From contig DNDO01000234.1 in the NCBI GenBank assembly GCA_003484265.1, forward strand, positions 471 to 18,410: 17,940 bases of DNA. Reading direction: 5' to 3'. The DNA comes from Anaerolineae bacterium (lineage in GTDB: Bacteria; Chloroflexota; Anaerolineae; Anaerolineales; Villigracilaceae). Below are positions 1 to 6,872 of this stretch, one piece after another. The position numbers were made by a program, and so were the translations under genes. The notes beneath the pieces are model-generated. The model saw nothing but the letters and a program-made list of their open reading frames with translations, did not search any database and was not told the DNA's origin. Position 1 is the stretch's first letter. Every line of letters starts with the position of its first letter.

Positions 1-373
1 TAAATAAAGTGAAACCAGTAGTCAGACCTATAGAGCCTCCCATGAACACCCCAAAAACAATACCTGCAACAACCCAATCATCTGTAATCTGGAAGGTAAG
101 CAAAGAGCCCATACGGGCTCCAATCGTAAATCCGAGGCTGGTCGCTGCCACCCACCATAAAGACACGGATATGAAATCGGTTTTTCGAATCGCAATATAT
201 TGCGCCAGACCGATCAATGCGCCAAAGACCAGATCGCCCAATATCAGACCTGGATAGCCTCCGATTGCCAAGGGAATGAACCCATTATTGGTTGAACCGT
301 GCAGGCTTCCCAGGTTGAAACCGATTATGTTTAAGATCAGCCAGTAAAGAAAAAACCGAACGGTTTGATTCAT
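1..373 (-). CDS. Small polytopic membrane protein, 3' end cut off
   Basis: Reading the minus strand from the ATG at 373 gives an open frame of 124 codons that runs off the left edge of the window. It begins MNQTVRFFLYWLILNIIGFN and contains several hydrophobic, glycine-rich stretches (about residues 7-24, 40-57, 68-85 and 104-120). They are separated by short charged turns such as AIRKTD and QITDDW, so at least four membrane segments are visible. The alternation of GxxxG-like helices with short loops looks like a small integral membrane protein, but I cannot assign it to a named family and no catalytic motif is visible. The gene points away from the rRNA methyltransferase at 482, and the 108-nt gap between them must hold both promoters. 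The missing C-terminus could change the family call. Confidence 0.7.
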   Translation of the reverse strand, partial: MNQTVRFFLYWLILNIIGFNLGSLHGSTNNGFIPLAIGGYPGLILGDLVFGALIGLAQYIAIRKTDFISVSLWWVAATSLGFTIGARMGSLLTFQITDDWVVAGIVFGVFMGGSIGLTTGFTLF

Positions 374-417
374 AATGGATTTGTAGATTAAGTTTACAGA
401 ATGGTTGATTCCCGAAA

Positions 418-426
418 GTTATATCA
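418..426 (-). promoter_or_regulatory. Possible extended -10 promoter for the membrane protein at 1-373
   Basis: On the minus strand the sequence TGATATAAC (plus-strand 426 down to 418) has the TGN-TATAAC form of an extended -10 element. It lies about 44 nt upstream of the ATG at 373. No good -35 hexamer is visible at the usual spacing. This is a motif match only. Confidence 0.3.
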
Positions 427-468
427 CACTACAAAGAAAGAAAAGAGTGTGTTTTAAGGGCTGGGTTG

Positions 469-474
469 TATAAT
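469..474 (+). promoter_or_regulatory. -10 box (TATAAT) for the RlmI-like gene, probably leaderless
   Basis: A perfect TATAAT at 469-474 ends 7 nt before the ATG at 482. Transcription would then start at or within a base or two of the start codon. The 7 nt between (CTTCATC) contain no Shine-Dalgarno. No convincing -35 is seen at 16-18 nt spacing. Confidence 0.6.
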
Positions 475-481
475 CTTCATC

Positions 482-1714
482 ATGGACTTTGTCTCATCTT
501 TATCGCAACTTCCCGCTCCTTCCTCTCGACGGATCGCATTTCGAGTCACTCCTCCTGCCGAACGCGCCATTCGCATGAGGCATCCATGGGTGTTCGATCA
601 GTCCATTACTGAACTAAGCCACACTGGGGCTCCTGGCGACCTTGCCGTAATCTTTGACAATAAACGCCAGTTTCTAGCCATAGGTTTATATGACCCGGGC
701 TCCTCGATCCGGGTCCGGGTTTTACAAGCCCGCGAACCTGCTGCTATAAATATGGAATGGTATCAGGGGAAGATTGCTGATGCTTTTCGTGTTCGCGCAC
801 CATTGAAAAAACGGGATACGAATGGCTATCGTCTCATCAATGGCGAAAACGATGGTTTGCCCGGCTTGATCATTGACCGCTATGCTGACACACTCGTCCT
901 CAAATTATATACTCCTGCATGGATCCCTCACCTCAAAGATTTTTGCGGCGCGCTTGCGCAGGTCAGCCCTGCGAATCATTTGGTATTGCGACTCAATCGA
1001 TCCACCGCCGTACAGATTAAATCCCTGCATGGACTTACCGAAGGGATGTCGCTCACGCTTCAAACACCCCCGAAATTGATCCTATTCAAAGAAAATGGTC
1101 TCGTCTTCGAAACTGATCCCATCAACGGGCAGAAGACCGGCTTCTTCCTCGATCAACGTGATAATCGTGCACGCGTTGAAAAACTTTCCAAAGGTAAATC
1201 CGTACTCAATGTGTTCGCCTATACCGGCGGATTCTCCGTCTACGCAGCGCGTGGAGGCGCGAAGGAGGTAGTCAGTGTTGATGTCAGCGCATCAGCCTTA
1301 GAAGCTGCAATCCGCAATATGGTGCATAACAAGTTGACCGTCCATCACGAAACGATAGCCGAGGATGCCTTTGAAGTGTTTGCCCGCTTGGCATCGAATA
1401 AACGTTTCTTTGATATGGTCATCATCGATCCGCCGATGTTTGCGCAAAGTGAAAAACAAGTCGCTGCGGCGTTATCTGCTTATCGCAAATTGACCCGTCT
1501 TGGCTTGGCCGTGTTGCGGAAAGGCGGCACGCTTGTGCAAGCCTCCTGTTCGAGTCGGGTGGATAATGATACTTTTTTCGAATCAATTCACAGATCCGCG
1601 AAAGATGCGGGGCGGACGTTGAAAGAGATCGAACGGACGGGTCACGCGCTCGATCATCCTGTCACATACAAAGAGGGGGCGTATCTCAAGTGTCTGTTTG
1701 CAACGGCTTCGTAG
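482..1714 (+). CDS. rlmI: Class I SAM-dependent rRNA methyltransferase, RlmI (YccW) family
   Basis: This 410-residue protein matches the family that methylates C5 of a cytosine in 23S rRNA (C1962 in E. coli). The N-terminus (about 18-90) looks like the PUA RNA-binding domain, including RHPWVFDQSI at 33-42. The middle has GENDGLPGLI (121-130) and TDPINGQKTGFFLDQRDNR (211-229), both hallmarks of the family. The Rossmann methyltransferase core follows: SAM-binding motif I VLNVFAYTGGFSVYA (241-255), acidic end of strand 2 at VSVDVS (264-269), motif IV DPPMF (316-320) and motif VI QASCSS (353-358), where Cys356 is the candidate nucleophile. The length is close to the usual 390-400 residues. The family call is firm; the exact target nucleotide is inferred. 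The ATG is chosen because a TATAAT box ends 7 nt upstream. There is no Shine-Dalgarno, so the message is probably leaderless. Confidence 0.92.
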   Translation: MDFVSSLSQLPAPSSRRIAFRVTPPAERAIRMRHPWVFDQSITELSHTGAPGDLAVIFDNKRQFLAIGLYDPGSSIRVRVLQAREPAAINMEWYQGKIADAFRVRAPLKKRDTNGYRLINGENDGLPGLIIDRYADTLVLKLYTPAWIPHLKDFCGALAQVSPANHLVLRLNRSTAVQIKSLHGLTEGMSLTLQTPPKLILFKENGLVFETDPINGQKTGFFLDQRDNRARVEKLSKGKSVLNVFAYTGGFSVYAARGGAKEVVSVDVSASALEAAIRNMVHNKLTVHHETIAEDAFEVFARLASNKRFFDMVIIDPPMFAQSEKQVAAALSAYRKLTRLGLAVLRKGGTLVQASCSSRVDNDTFFESIHRSAKDAGRTLKEIERTGHALDHPVTYKEGAYLKCLFATAS

Positions 1715-1742
1715 AACATGCAAATGTTGATTTGATAAACGA

Positions 1743-1748
1743 TATAAT
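1743..1748 (+). promoter_or_regulatory. -10 box (TATAAT) for the DUF2721 gene, probably leaderless
   Basis: A perfect TATAAT at 1743-1748 ends 6 nt before the ATG at 1755. The intervening CGCAGA is not a Shine-Dalgarno. A TTGATT at 1727-1732 is too close (10 nt) to serve as a standard -35. Confidence 0.55.
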
Positions 1749-1754
1749 CGCAGA

Positions 1755-2159
1755 ATGGAAATCGACCTGACGACACCCGCGTTATTATTCCCGACAGTCA
1801 CATTATTAATGCTTGCCTACACCAATCGTTTTTTAACGCTCGCCACGATCATCCGCACATTGCACGACCGATATGACGCTGACCATGACGAGAGCCTGCT
1901 GGGGCAGATCGAAAACCTGCGCTACCGCGTGTATTTGATCCGCAACATGCAGATAACAGGTGTGTTGAGTTTATTGTTCTGTGTGATAAGCATGTTCGCT
2001 CTCTTTTCAGGCTGGGTCACAGGCGGACAGTGGAGTTTTGCCATCGCGTTGATATTAATGATCGTTTCCCTTGGATTATCTCTGCGCGAGTTGCAGGTTT
2101 CCGTCGGTGCATTGGATTTGTTGCTCACCGATCTGGAAGAACACGGGAGAATCAAATGA
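1755..2159 (+). CDS. DUF2721 family membrane protein
   Basis: This is a 134-residue protein with the DUF2721 pattern. The N-terminal helix contains ALLFPTVTLLMLAYTNRFLTLA (about 9-30). A charged stretch rich in R, D, E and H (33-60) follows, and then two more hydrophobic helices at about 66-87 and 93-111. The conserved TNRFLTLATIIR segment sits at the end of helix 1. No enzymatic motif is visible and the family has no established function that I know of. The gene starts 40 nt after the methyltransferase, behind its own TATAAT box. Its TGA stop overlaps the ATG of the next gene (ATGA at 2156-2159), so the two are almost certainly co-transcribed and translationally coupled. This suggests, but does not prove, a joint role for the DUF2721 and DUF2255 proteins. 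Confidence 0.85.
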   Translation: MEIDLTTPALLFPTVTLLMLAYTNRFLTLATIIRTLHDRYDADHDESLLGQIENLRYRVYLIRNMQITGVLSLLFCVISMFALFSGWVTGGQWSFAIALILMIVSLGLSLRELQVSVGALDLLLTDLEEHGRIK

Positions 2160-2539
2160 AAGCAAATAAGCGTTTTACCAGTAAAGTTCTCGAATCCATC
2201 AGCAAGGATAAAATTCTCGGCATGCGCGCGGGAAGAGGTACGACTCACCCTATCATTGGCATTTGGGCGGTCGTCGTGGAAAGACGAGTCTTTGTCCGCT
2301 CGTGGAGCATGAAGCCGCGCGGTTGGTGGCGGACGTTTCTAGAGGACCCTCAGGGAATCATTGTTTTGGGTGAAAAGGAAATCCCTGTCCGTGCGATCCA
2401 AACGCGAAGTGATCGCTTAAAAGATTTGGTCAGCGCCGCGTTTAAGGAAAAGTACAGCAGACCGGGGGATATTCAGTATGTTAAGGATATGTCGAGGAAG
2501 AAGTCGAGGGATACAACGACGGAGTTGACGTTAATATAA
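2156..2539 (+). CDS. DUF2255 family protein
   Basis: This is a 127-residue soluble protein. The start is set at the ATG at 2156, which has GGGAGA (2145-2150) 5 nt upstream and overlaps the preceding stop as ATGA. A longer reading from 2030 would run inside the DUF2721 gene and add 42 residues of shadow sequence. The pattern is that of DUF2255: an N-terminal RFTSKVLESI, a central strand IIGIWAVVVERRVFVRSW (about 33-50), then GWWRTFLEDPQGIIVLGEK with the aromatic/arginine cluster, and a closing LVSAAFKEKYSRPGD (about 91-105). It resembles the small split-barrel, flavin-pocket-type folds of related families, but a cofactor cannot be read from the sequence. The last 15 residues are polar and probably disordered. 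It converges with the gene on the other strand, with only 30 nt between the stops. Confidence 0.8.
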   Translation: MKANKRFTSKVLESISKDKILGMRAGRGTTHPIIGIWAVVVERRVFVRSWSMKPRGWWRTFLEDPQGIIVLGEKEIPVRAIQTRSDRLKDLVSAAFKEKYSRPGDIQYVKDMSRKKSRDTTTELTLI

Positions 2540-2569
2540 AAGGTTATCGATTTTCAACCATGGGCCATT

Positions 2570-4651
2570 CTAACTTAGTTTATTTCTTTTGATCTGGAGC
2601 GACTTTGTCAATTCATCCGCCGCTATGGGATGACCCAGCAAATATCCCTGAACCTGATCGCATAAGTGCAAATTTAGAAATGCAAGTTGTTCTTCCTCTT
2701 CTACCCCCTCAGCAACTACTTCAAGACCAATCGAGCGAGCCATGGTAATGATCGCCTTGATTAGAGATTCGCTCTTTTCATTTATCTTAATATCCTGAAT
2801 AAATGATTTGTCGATCTTGAGAACCTTTAATGGAAACTGTTTCAGATAGCTGATGGATGAATACCCGGTCCCAAAATCATCAAGTGATGTTTTGACTCCC
2901 AACGACTCCAATCCGTTAAGAACCTTGATGGTGTATTCAGTATCTCTTATGGCAACGCTCTCCGTTATTTCCAATCTCAAGCCATCCCCGGGTAGTCCGG
3001 TTATTGAAAGGATATTGGATATCTTTTCAACCAGATTCGCATCCTGAAACTGGCGTGCAGACAGGTTTACAGACACCCAAAACTCGGTGTTTCCAGCTTC
3101 GCGCCAAACTTTAGCCTGTATGCTGGCTTCCTGTAATATTTGTTCCCCTATGGGCAGAATGAGGCCGGTGTCTTCTGCTACATCTATAAATTCTTTCGGT
3201 AAAAGGATGCCTCTCTTTGGGTGCAGCCACCGTACCAACGCTTCAGCCCCCATCGGCTTCCCATCGACCAGCGAAAAAATCGGTTGATAATGGATCAGCC
3301 ATTCTTTTCGCTCGACAGCGCGTTTTAATTCGCCTTCAAGCCTAATCAGCTTTACGGCACTGGTGTGCATAGAATTATCGAATAATTGATATTGGTTCCC
3401 CCCTAATGATTTGGCATGGTACATGGCAGCATCTGCATCGCGCAGTAGATCTTCTGCTTTCGAATAACTTTTATTGAACAAGACCACGCCAATGCTAGCT
3501 GTCGGAAAGCGCTCCACGGCGCCCAGCATGGCGGTTGTTTTCAACTGCCCCCTGATCCTATCTGCAATCTGGCTTGCTTCACTATGATCCTTTATCACGT
3601 CGAGCAGAATGGCAAATTCGTCACCGCTTAATCTCGAGACTGTATCATCCAACCGTAGGCAAAGTTTTAGGCGACTGGCTATCGTAACCAGCAACTGGTC
3701 GCCAACCGCATGTCCGAGGCTGTCATTCACTACCTTGAAGCGATCAAGATCGATAAACATGACCGCAAACAGGTCATTCTGATTCCGCTTCGTGCGTTCC
3801 AGACGGTTCTGTAACCGATCCAGAAAAAGTACACGATTTGGCAGACCGGTCAGCGCATCGTGGACTGCATCATGAGCCAGCCGTTCTTCTGCCAGTTTGC
3901 GGGCAGTGATATCGGATTGGGAACCTGCCATTCGGTAAGGAGAGCCTTTTGGATCACGCACTGCCAGCCCGCGACTGAGAACCCATATATATCTGCCATT
4001 GGAATGTTGAATTCGATATTCGTACTCGAAGTGGGACGTTGATCCTTTTAGATGGGAGATTAAATTCACCTGGAACGCTTTCTGGTCGTCCGGGTGAATA
4101 AGTTTGAACCAATCATTTGGATTGGTCCCTATTTCACCTTCTTTATATCCAAGCATATCCATCCAGCGAATCGAATAATAAATATCATTTGTCTTCAAAT
4201 TCCAATCCCAGATGCCGTCATTGGCAGCGCGAACAGCCAAAGAGTAGCGTTCTTCGCTTTCACGCAATTTGCGGGTCATGTCGTGCTTGTAGAGCGCCAT
4301 GGTGATGTTGGATTTGAGTTCCCGCGCTTCGAACGGTTTGATTAAAAATCCATACGCTTGCGCTGGGAGGGCGTTATTCAGTGTGAGCGTATCGGCATGT
4401 GCGCTGATAAAGATCACTGGAATTTCAAAATAAGAATGGATGTGTTTGGCAACTGCGACCCCATTCATTTGACCCTTGAGATGAATATCCACGAGGACCA
4501 AATCGGGTTTGATTTCCTCCACCTTTTGAATAGTGTTCTCGCCCCGGTCAGCATGCCCGGCAATAATATACCCCAGTTTTTCTAGGGAGGCAGCGATGTT
4601 TGAAGCTATCACTTCATCATCTTCTGCGATAAAAATCTTCACTTTTTGCAT
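2570..4651 (-). CDS. Response regulator with PAS, GGDEF and EAL domains (cyclic di-GMP turnover)
   Basis: This 693-residue cytoplasmic signalling protein has four modules. The receiver (3-120) has the acidic pair DD (11-12), phospho-acceptor Asp55 and Lys105. A PAS/PAC module (about 134-252) has NDGIWDW at 144-150 and ends in SDITARK. The GGDEF domain (about 262-425) starts at HDALTGLPNR and has SGDEF (342-346), a variant commonly still active. The EAL domain (about 433-688) has E470-A-L, N529 in SVNLS, E561 in EITES, DDFGTGYSS (591-599), K612 in LKIDKSF, E648 in VAEGVE and Q668-GY. All metal and catalytic positions of an active EAL phosphodiesterase that I can check are present, so c-di-GMP hydrolysis is expected. 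Cyclase activity from SGDEF is plausible but less certain. No transmembrane segment or helix-turn-helix is seen. No cognate histidine kinase lies next to it, so the partner is unknown. The start at 4651 puts the receiver's first strand at residue 3; no strong Shine-Dalgarno precedes it. Confidence 0.93.
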   Translation of the reverse strand: MQKVKIFIAEDDEVIASNIAASLEKLGYIIAGHADRGENTIQKVEEIKPDLVLVDIHLKGQMNGVAVAKHIHSYFEIPVIFISAHADTLTLNNALPAQAYGFLIKPFEARELKSNITMALYKHDMTRKLRESEERYSLAVRAANDGIWDWNLKTNDIYYSIRWMDMLGYKEGEIGTNPNDWFKLIHPDDQKAFQVNLISHLKGSTSHFEYEYRIQHSNGRYIWVLSRGLAVRDPKGSPYRMAGSQSDITARKLAEERLAHDAVHDALTGLPNRVLFLDRLQNRLERTKRNQNDLFAVMFIDLDRFKVVNDSLGHAVGDQLLVTIASRLKLCLRLDDTVSRLSGDEFAILLDVIKDHSEASQIADRIRGQLKTTAMLGAVERFPTASIGVVLFNKSYSKAEDLLRDADAAMYHAKSLGGNQYQLFDNSMHTSAVKLIRLEGELKRAVERKEWLIHYQPIFSLVDGKPMGAEALVRWLHPKRGILLPKEFIDVAEDTGLILPIGEQILQEASIQAKVWREAGNTEFWVSVNLSARQFQDANLVEKISNILSITGLPGDGLRLEITESVAIRDTEYTIKVLNGLESLGVKTSLDDFGTGYSSISYLKQFPLKVLKIDKSFIQDIKINEKSESLIKAIITMARSIGLEVVAEGVEEEEQLAFLNLHLCDQVQGYLLGHPIAADELTKSLQIKRNKLS

Positions 4652-4706
4652 ATATTCTCAAAATCTCAGGATTTCCATAATGAAAATTCCCACAAGGATT
4701 TCTATA

Positions 4707-4724
4707 TTCTTGTAGTAACAAGAA
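4707..4724. repeat. Inverted repeat upstream of the response-regulator gene
   Basis: TTCTTGT (4707-4713) and ACAAGAA (4718-4724) are perfect 7-nt complements with a 4-nt loop. The centre lies about 64 nt upstream of the ATG at 4651. There is no T-tract on either side, so an operator is more likely than a terminator. No known regulator can be named for it. Confidence 0.35.
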
Positions 4725-5085
4725 AGCATTTTCGGTCATAAAACACCATAACTTCTTGAATAATACTACCTATCTGATGGTAAGTTGATGATCTGATAAT
4801 ATATTGTAAACCTTTGTCATAGAATTTGTTCAAACAACAATATGAGAACGACTTTATCGATGCGTGTGTTCAGGACCTCACCCTGATAGTGCTGATGGAT
4901 TAATGTGTCGCGTTGAACCGCTCCAGCGTGAAAAGGGTCGGGAGTTAATTTTTTTCTCTGAGTTCCCTATAAGAAACATCTCTCCTTTTGGAGATATGGG
5001 AGAGTGGTTGGAGGTTTCAGAGCGGTCTGTCAAGGGTATATCTCTTAAGACGGATAATAACTGAACGCAGTCCTCGAGAGGGGTG

Positions 5086-5099
5086 ATGAAACGTTTCAT
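5086..5099. promoter_or_regulatory. Perfect 14-nt palindrome resembling a LacI-family operator
   Basis: ATGAAACGTTTCAT is a perfect palindrome with a central CG and the AAACGTTT core typical of operators bound by LacI/GalR-family repressors. It lies 45 nt upstream of the start of the decayed hydrolase at 5145. No LacI-family regulator gene is present in this window, so any cognate protein would be elsewhere. Confidence 0.4.
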
Positions 5100-5144
5100 T
5101 CCATCAAAGAATTGTATTGAATTCATATAGATAGGTGAATAGTA

Positions 5145-5664
5145 ATGAAAAAAATATCTATTATTGGTGATTATCCTATTGGTCGGATGCTCCGGAATTC
5201 CAGAGCCGACAGAAATTCATCCCGCTGCAATTGCAACTAATATTGCGGTGTCGCCATCTGCCACTAATGCGCTTACGTCCACTGATGCATCTATTTCGCC
5301 TTTCTTGCCGGAGATCGTCAACTTTGCTGAGGCAAACGATGAGAGTATAGTCTGTGCCCTATACCGCCCTGAAAATGAAAACTCAAATCCCAATCCTGCC
5401 GTCCTTTTGTTGCAAATGCACAGAGGCAATAATCGGGAGTGGAAAGATGTTGCCATGAAGCTTGCAGAATCGGGTTACGTTGTTCTGGCGATCGATATGC
5501 GTGGTCACGGAGAGACTGGACTCAGGCAAGTTTGGGTGGCGGCGAAGGCATTGGGTGATGTAAATCTCGTGATGTATGACGATGTTGGTCACGGCACACA
5601 GATGTTCTCTCGTGAGCCAGATTTGATCATGTCCATTATCGAGTGGCTGGATACACATCTGTAA
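5145..5664 (+). pseudogene. Remnant of a lipoprotein alpha/beta hydrolase (dienelactone-hydrolase-like)
   Basis: A good Shine-Dalgarno (AGGTGA, 5133-5138) precedes the ATG at 5145. After the ATG comes a run of seven A (5148-5154). Read as is, the frame goes MKKISIIGD and soon loses sense. With six A it would read MKKYLLLVIILLVGCSG, a textbook lipoprotein signal peptide with an LVGC lipobox, and then run in frame to the stop at 5664. From the TTG at 5164 the open frame gives 166 residues. The body starts like an alpha/beta hydrolase: strand PAVLLLQMHRGN, then GYVVLAIDMRGHGETG. It then jumps directly to VWVAAKALGDVNLVMYDD, VGHGTQMF and a closing IIEWLDTHL. The segment that should carry the GxSxG nucleophile elbow and the acid residue is absent, roughly 100 or more residues short of a normal family member. 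The His of GHGT remains. With both a frameshift and a core deletion it is very probably inactive. The frameshift alone could be a sequencing error or slippage. Confidence 0.75.
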
Positions 5665-5687
5665 AAATGGATTCCACGGGCTCACAG

Positions 5688-5693
5688 TACAAT
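5688..5693 (+). promoter_or_regulatory. -10-like box (TACAAT) for the YigZ gene, probably leaderless
   Basis: TACAAT (5688-5693) ends 7 nt before the ATG at 5701, the same geometry as at 482, 1755 and 8766. The leader AGGCAGC has only a weak AGG. No clear -35 is visible. Confidence 0.45.
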
Positions 5694-5700
5694 AGGCAGC

Positions 5701-6339
5701 ATGTCCAAGGATTATTCTGTGCCTCTCAACGAAATTCGCCGAGAGCACGTGGTGGTCAATTCGCGTTTTATCGCGACTCTCGCACCTGTTTTCAACGTGG
5801 TTGAAGCACGGGCGTTCATCGCACGCATCAAAAAAGAGTTTGCTGATGCGAGCCACAACGTCCCTGCTTATGTGATCGGCGGTGGAAATACCGTCACTGA
5901 GTATTGTTCGGATGATGGGGAGCCGAGCGGGACTTCGGGTAAGCCTGTTCTGGCGGTCCTGCGAGGCATTGGACTTGGCGATGTGGCGGTCGTCGTCACT
6001 CGTTATTTCGGCGGAACGAAGTTGGGGACGGGTGGATTGGTGAAGGCATATACCGAATCCACACAGATGGTGGTCAATGCTGTCGAGCGCGGACGACGTG
6101 TCCCCGTGAATGTAGGGATGGTCGCGATTCCGTATAACCTGTTGGAACGAGTCCGCTTAATGGTGGGTCGAAATGATGGGGAGGTGTTGGGCGAAGATTT
6201 TGCTGAAGATGTGACAATGACATTGCAGTTTCCAGTCGAGTCGCTGGATGGGTTTCAGAAGGAATTGCAGGATCTGTCCGCGGGGAAACTAAGAGCGGAA
6301 GTGATAGAAACAAAAGAAAATATTGTAAAGGATCGGTAG
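5701..6339 (+). CDS. yigZ: YigZ / IMPACT family protein (UPF0029)
   Basis: This is a 212-residue protein of the YigZ/YvyE family. The N-terminal domain (about 14-125) has REHVVVNSRFIA (14-25), an ASHNVPAYVIG segment (50-60), the signature DDGEPSGTSGKP (71-82) and VVVTRYFGGTKLGTGGL (97-113). Together these make the family unmistakable. The C-terminal part (about 138-205) fits the small ferredoxin-like DUF1949 domain. The length is near the usual 200-215 residues. Members are related to eukaryotic IMPACT, a regulator of the Gcn2 stress kinase. The bacterial role is unclear, with nucleic acid or ribosome association proposed. It follows the decayed hydrolase by 36 nt, but a TACAAT box just before its ATG suggests independent, leaderless expression. 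Confidence 0.92.
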   Translation: MSKDYSVPLNEIRREHVVVNSRFIATLAPVFNVVEARAFIARIKKEFADASHNVPAYVIGGGNTVTEYCSDDGEPSGTSGKPVLAVLRGIGLGDVAVVVTRYFGGTKLGTGGLVKAYTESTQMVVNAVERGRRVPVNVGMVAIPYNLLERVRLMVGRNDGEVLGEDFAEDVTMTLQFPVESLDGFQKELQDLSAGKLRAEVIETKENIVKDR

Positions 6340-6386
6340 TCTGTATTATTCTATAGTGTAGCACAACCTAGAACAAATATTCGGGT

Positions 6387-6392
6387 TATAAT
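6387..6392 (+). promoter_or_regulatory. -10 box (TATAAT) for the DUF1761 gene
   Basis: TATAAT at 6387-6392 lies 48 nt before the ATG at 6441. Unlike its neighbours, this gene would have a leader of about 40 nt with a strong Shine-Dalgarno (AAAGGAG, 6428-6434). A -35 hexamer is not obvious. Confidence 0.45.
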
Positions 6393-6440
6393 ATCCGAAA
6401 GGTTGGCGCGCGTCAATCGACTTATTGAAAGGAGTTTGAG

Positions 6441-6863
6441 ATGGATTTTAGTAGTATTAATTGGCTGGCTGTTGTAATTTGTGTTGTGTTCAGTATGGTT
6501 AGTGGGTTTATCTGGTATAACCCCAAGTTGTTCTTCCCTGCATGGTGGGCGGGCATAGGGAAAACAGGTGATGGCAGCATGGAAGCCGCAGGGGCATCAA
6601 CATGGATCCTGACTATCGTCGCTGGCTTCGTACAAGCGATATTTATGTCGTTGATGGTGAATGCTATGGGTAGTATGACCGGCGGAGTAACCCTAGCATC
6701 AGGTGCCACGGCTGGCTTTATGCTTTGGCTTGGGTTTGTTGCGCCGACCAACCTCGTGAACAAATTATTTGCTGGGCACGGACTCAAGGTCTGGGCGATC
6801 GAGGCCGGCAACCATCTCGTCAATTTCGTTGCGTTTGGTGCGATCGTTGGCGCGATGGCATAA
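6441..6863 (+). CDS. DUF1761 family membrane protein
   Basis: This 140-residue integral membrane protein has four predicted helices at about 8-26, 55-75, 83-103 and 122-139. The first helix is followed by IWYNPKLFFPAWWAGIGK (24-41), the aromatic and proline-rich segment characteristic of DUF1761. The other helices are glycine- and alanine-rich (GATAGFMLWLGFVAPT at 88-103). The C-terminal ends inside the last helix with no cytoplasmic tail. The family has no experimentally settled function that I know of. The start is fixed by AAAGGAG upstream with good spacing. A long hairpin follows the stop by 10 nt and separates it from the YciI-like gene. Confidence 0.85.
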   Translation: MDFSSINWLAVVICVVFSMVSGFIWYNPKLFFPAWWAGIGKTGDGSMEAAGASTWILTIVAGFVQAIFMSLMVNAMGSMTGGVTLASGATAGFMLWLGFVAPTNLVNKLFAGHGLKVWAIEAGNHLVNFVAFGAIVGAMA

Positions 6864-6872
6864 TCGTCACGT

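Larger units (their letters stand above)
4652..5144. other. Non-coding gap of about 490 nt between divergent genes
   Basis: I see no convincing gene here. Short open frames on both strands (for example 4864-5064 plus and 4878-5126 minus) overlap each other, lack ribosome-binding sites and show no recognisable protein pattern. The left half (4652-4860) is AT-rich and presumably holds the promoter of the response-regulator gene. The right half holds scattered CTCACC, CTCTCC, GGAGAG and GGTTGGAGG fragments and a small hairpin (TCTCC-TTTT-GGAGA, 4981-4994). This is the kind of wreckage left by an eroded intergenic repeat or an old gene, but I cannot name it. Two inverted repeats are listed separately. 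Confidence 0.5.

Noticed and set aside
9..257. Plus-strand open frame at the left edge
   Set aside because: The minus strand of the same stretch encodes a coherent multi-helix membrane protein. The plus-strand translation is proline/threonine-rich noise without a ribosome-binding site.
2030..2155. Longer N-terminus for the DUF2255 protein
   Set aside because: It would lie within the DUF2721 gene in another frame. The ATG at 2156 has a Shine-Dalgarno and an ATGA overlap.
2540..2569. Bidirectional terminator between the DUF2255 and response-regulator stops
   Set aside because: The 30-nt gap holds no stem with a T-run.
4801..4825. TTGTAA ... TAGAAT as a promoter reading into the gap
   Set aside because: The spacing is 10 nt, too short for a functional -35/-10 pair, and no gene follows.
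4864..5126. Overlapping short open frames on both strands in the large gap
   Set aside because: They shadow each other, have no ribosome-binding site and no recognisable protein pattern. I treat the region as non-coding.
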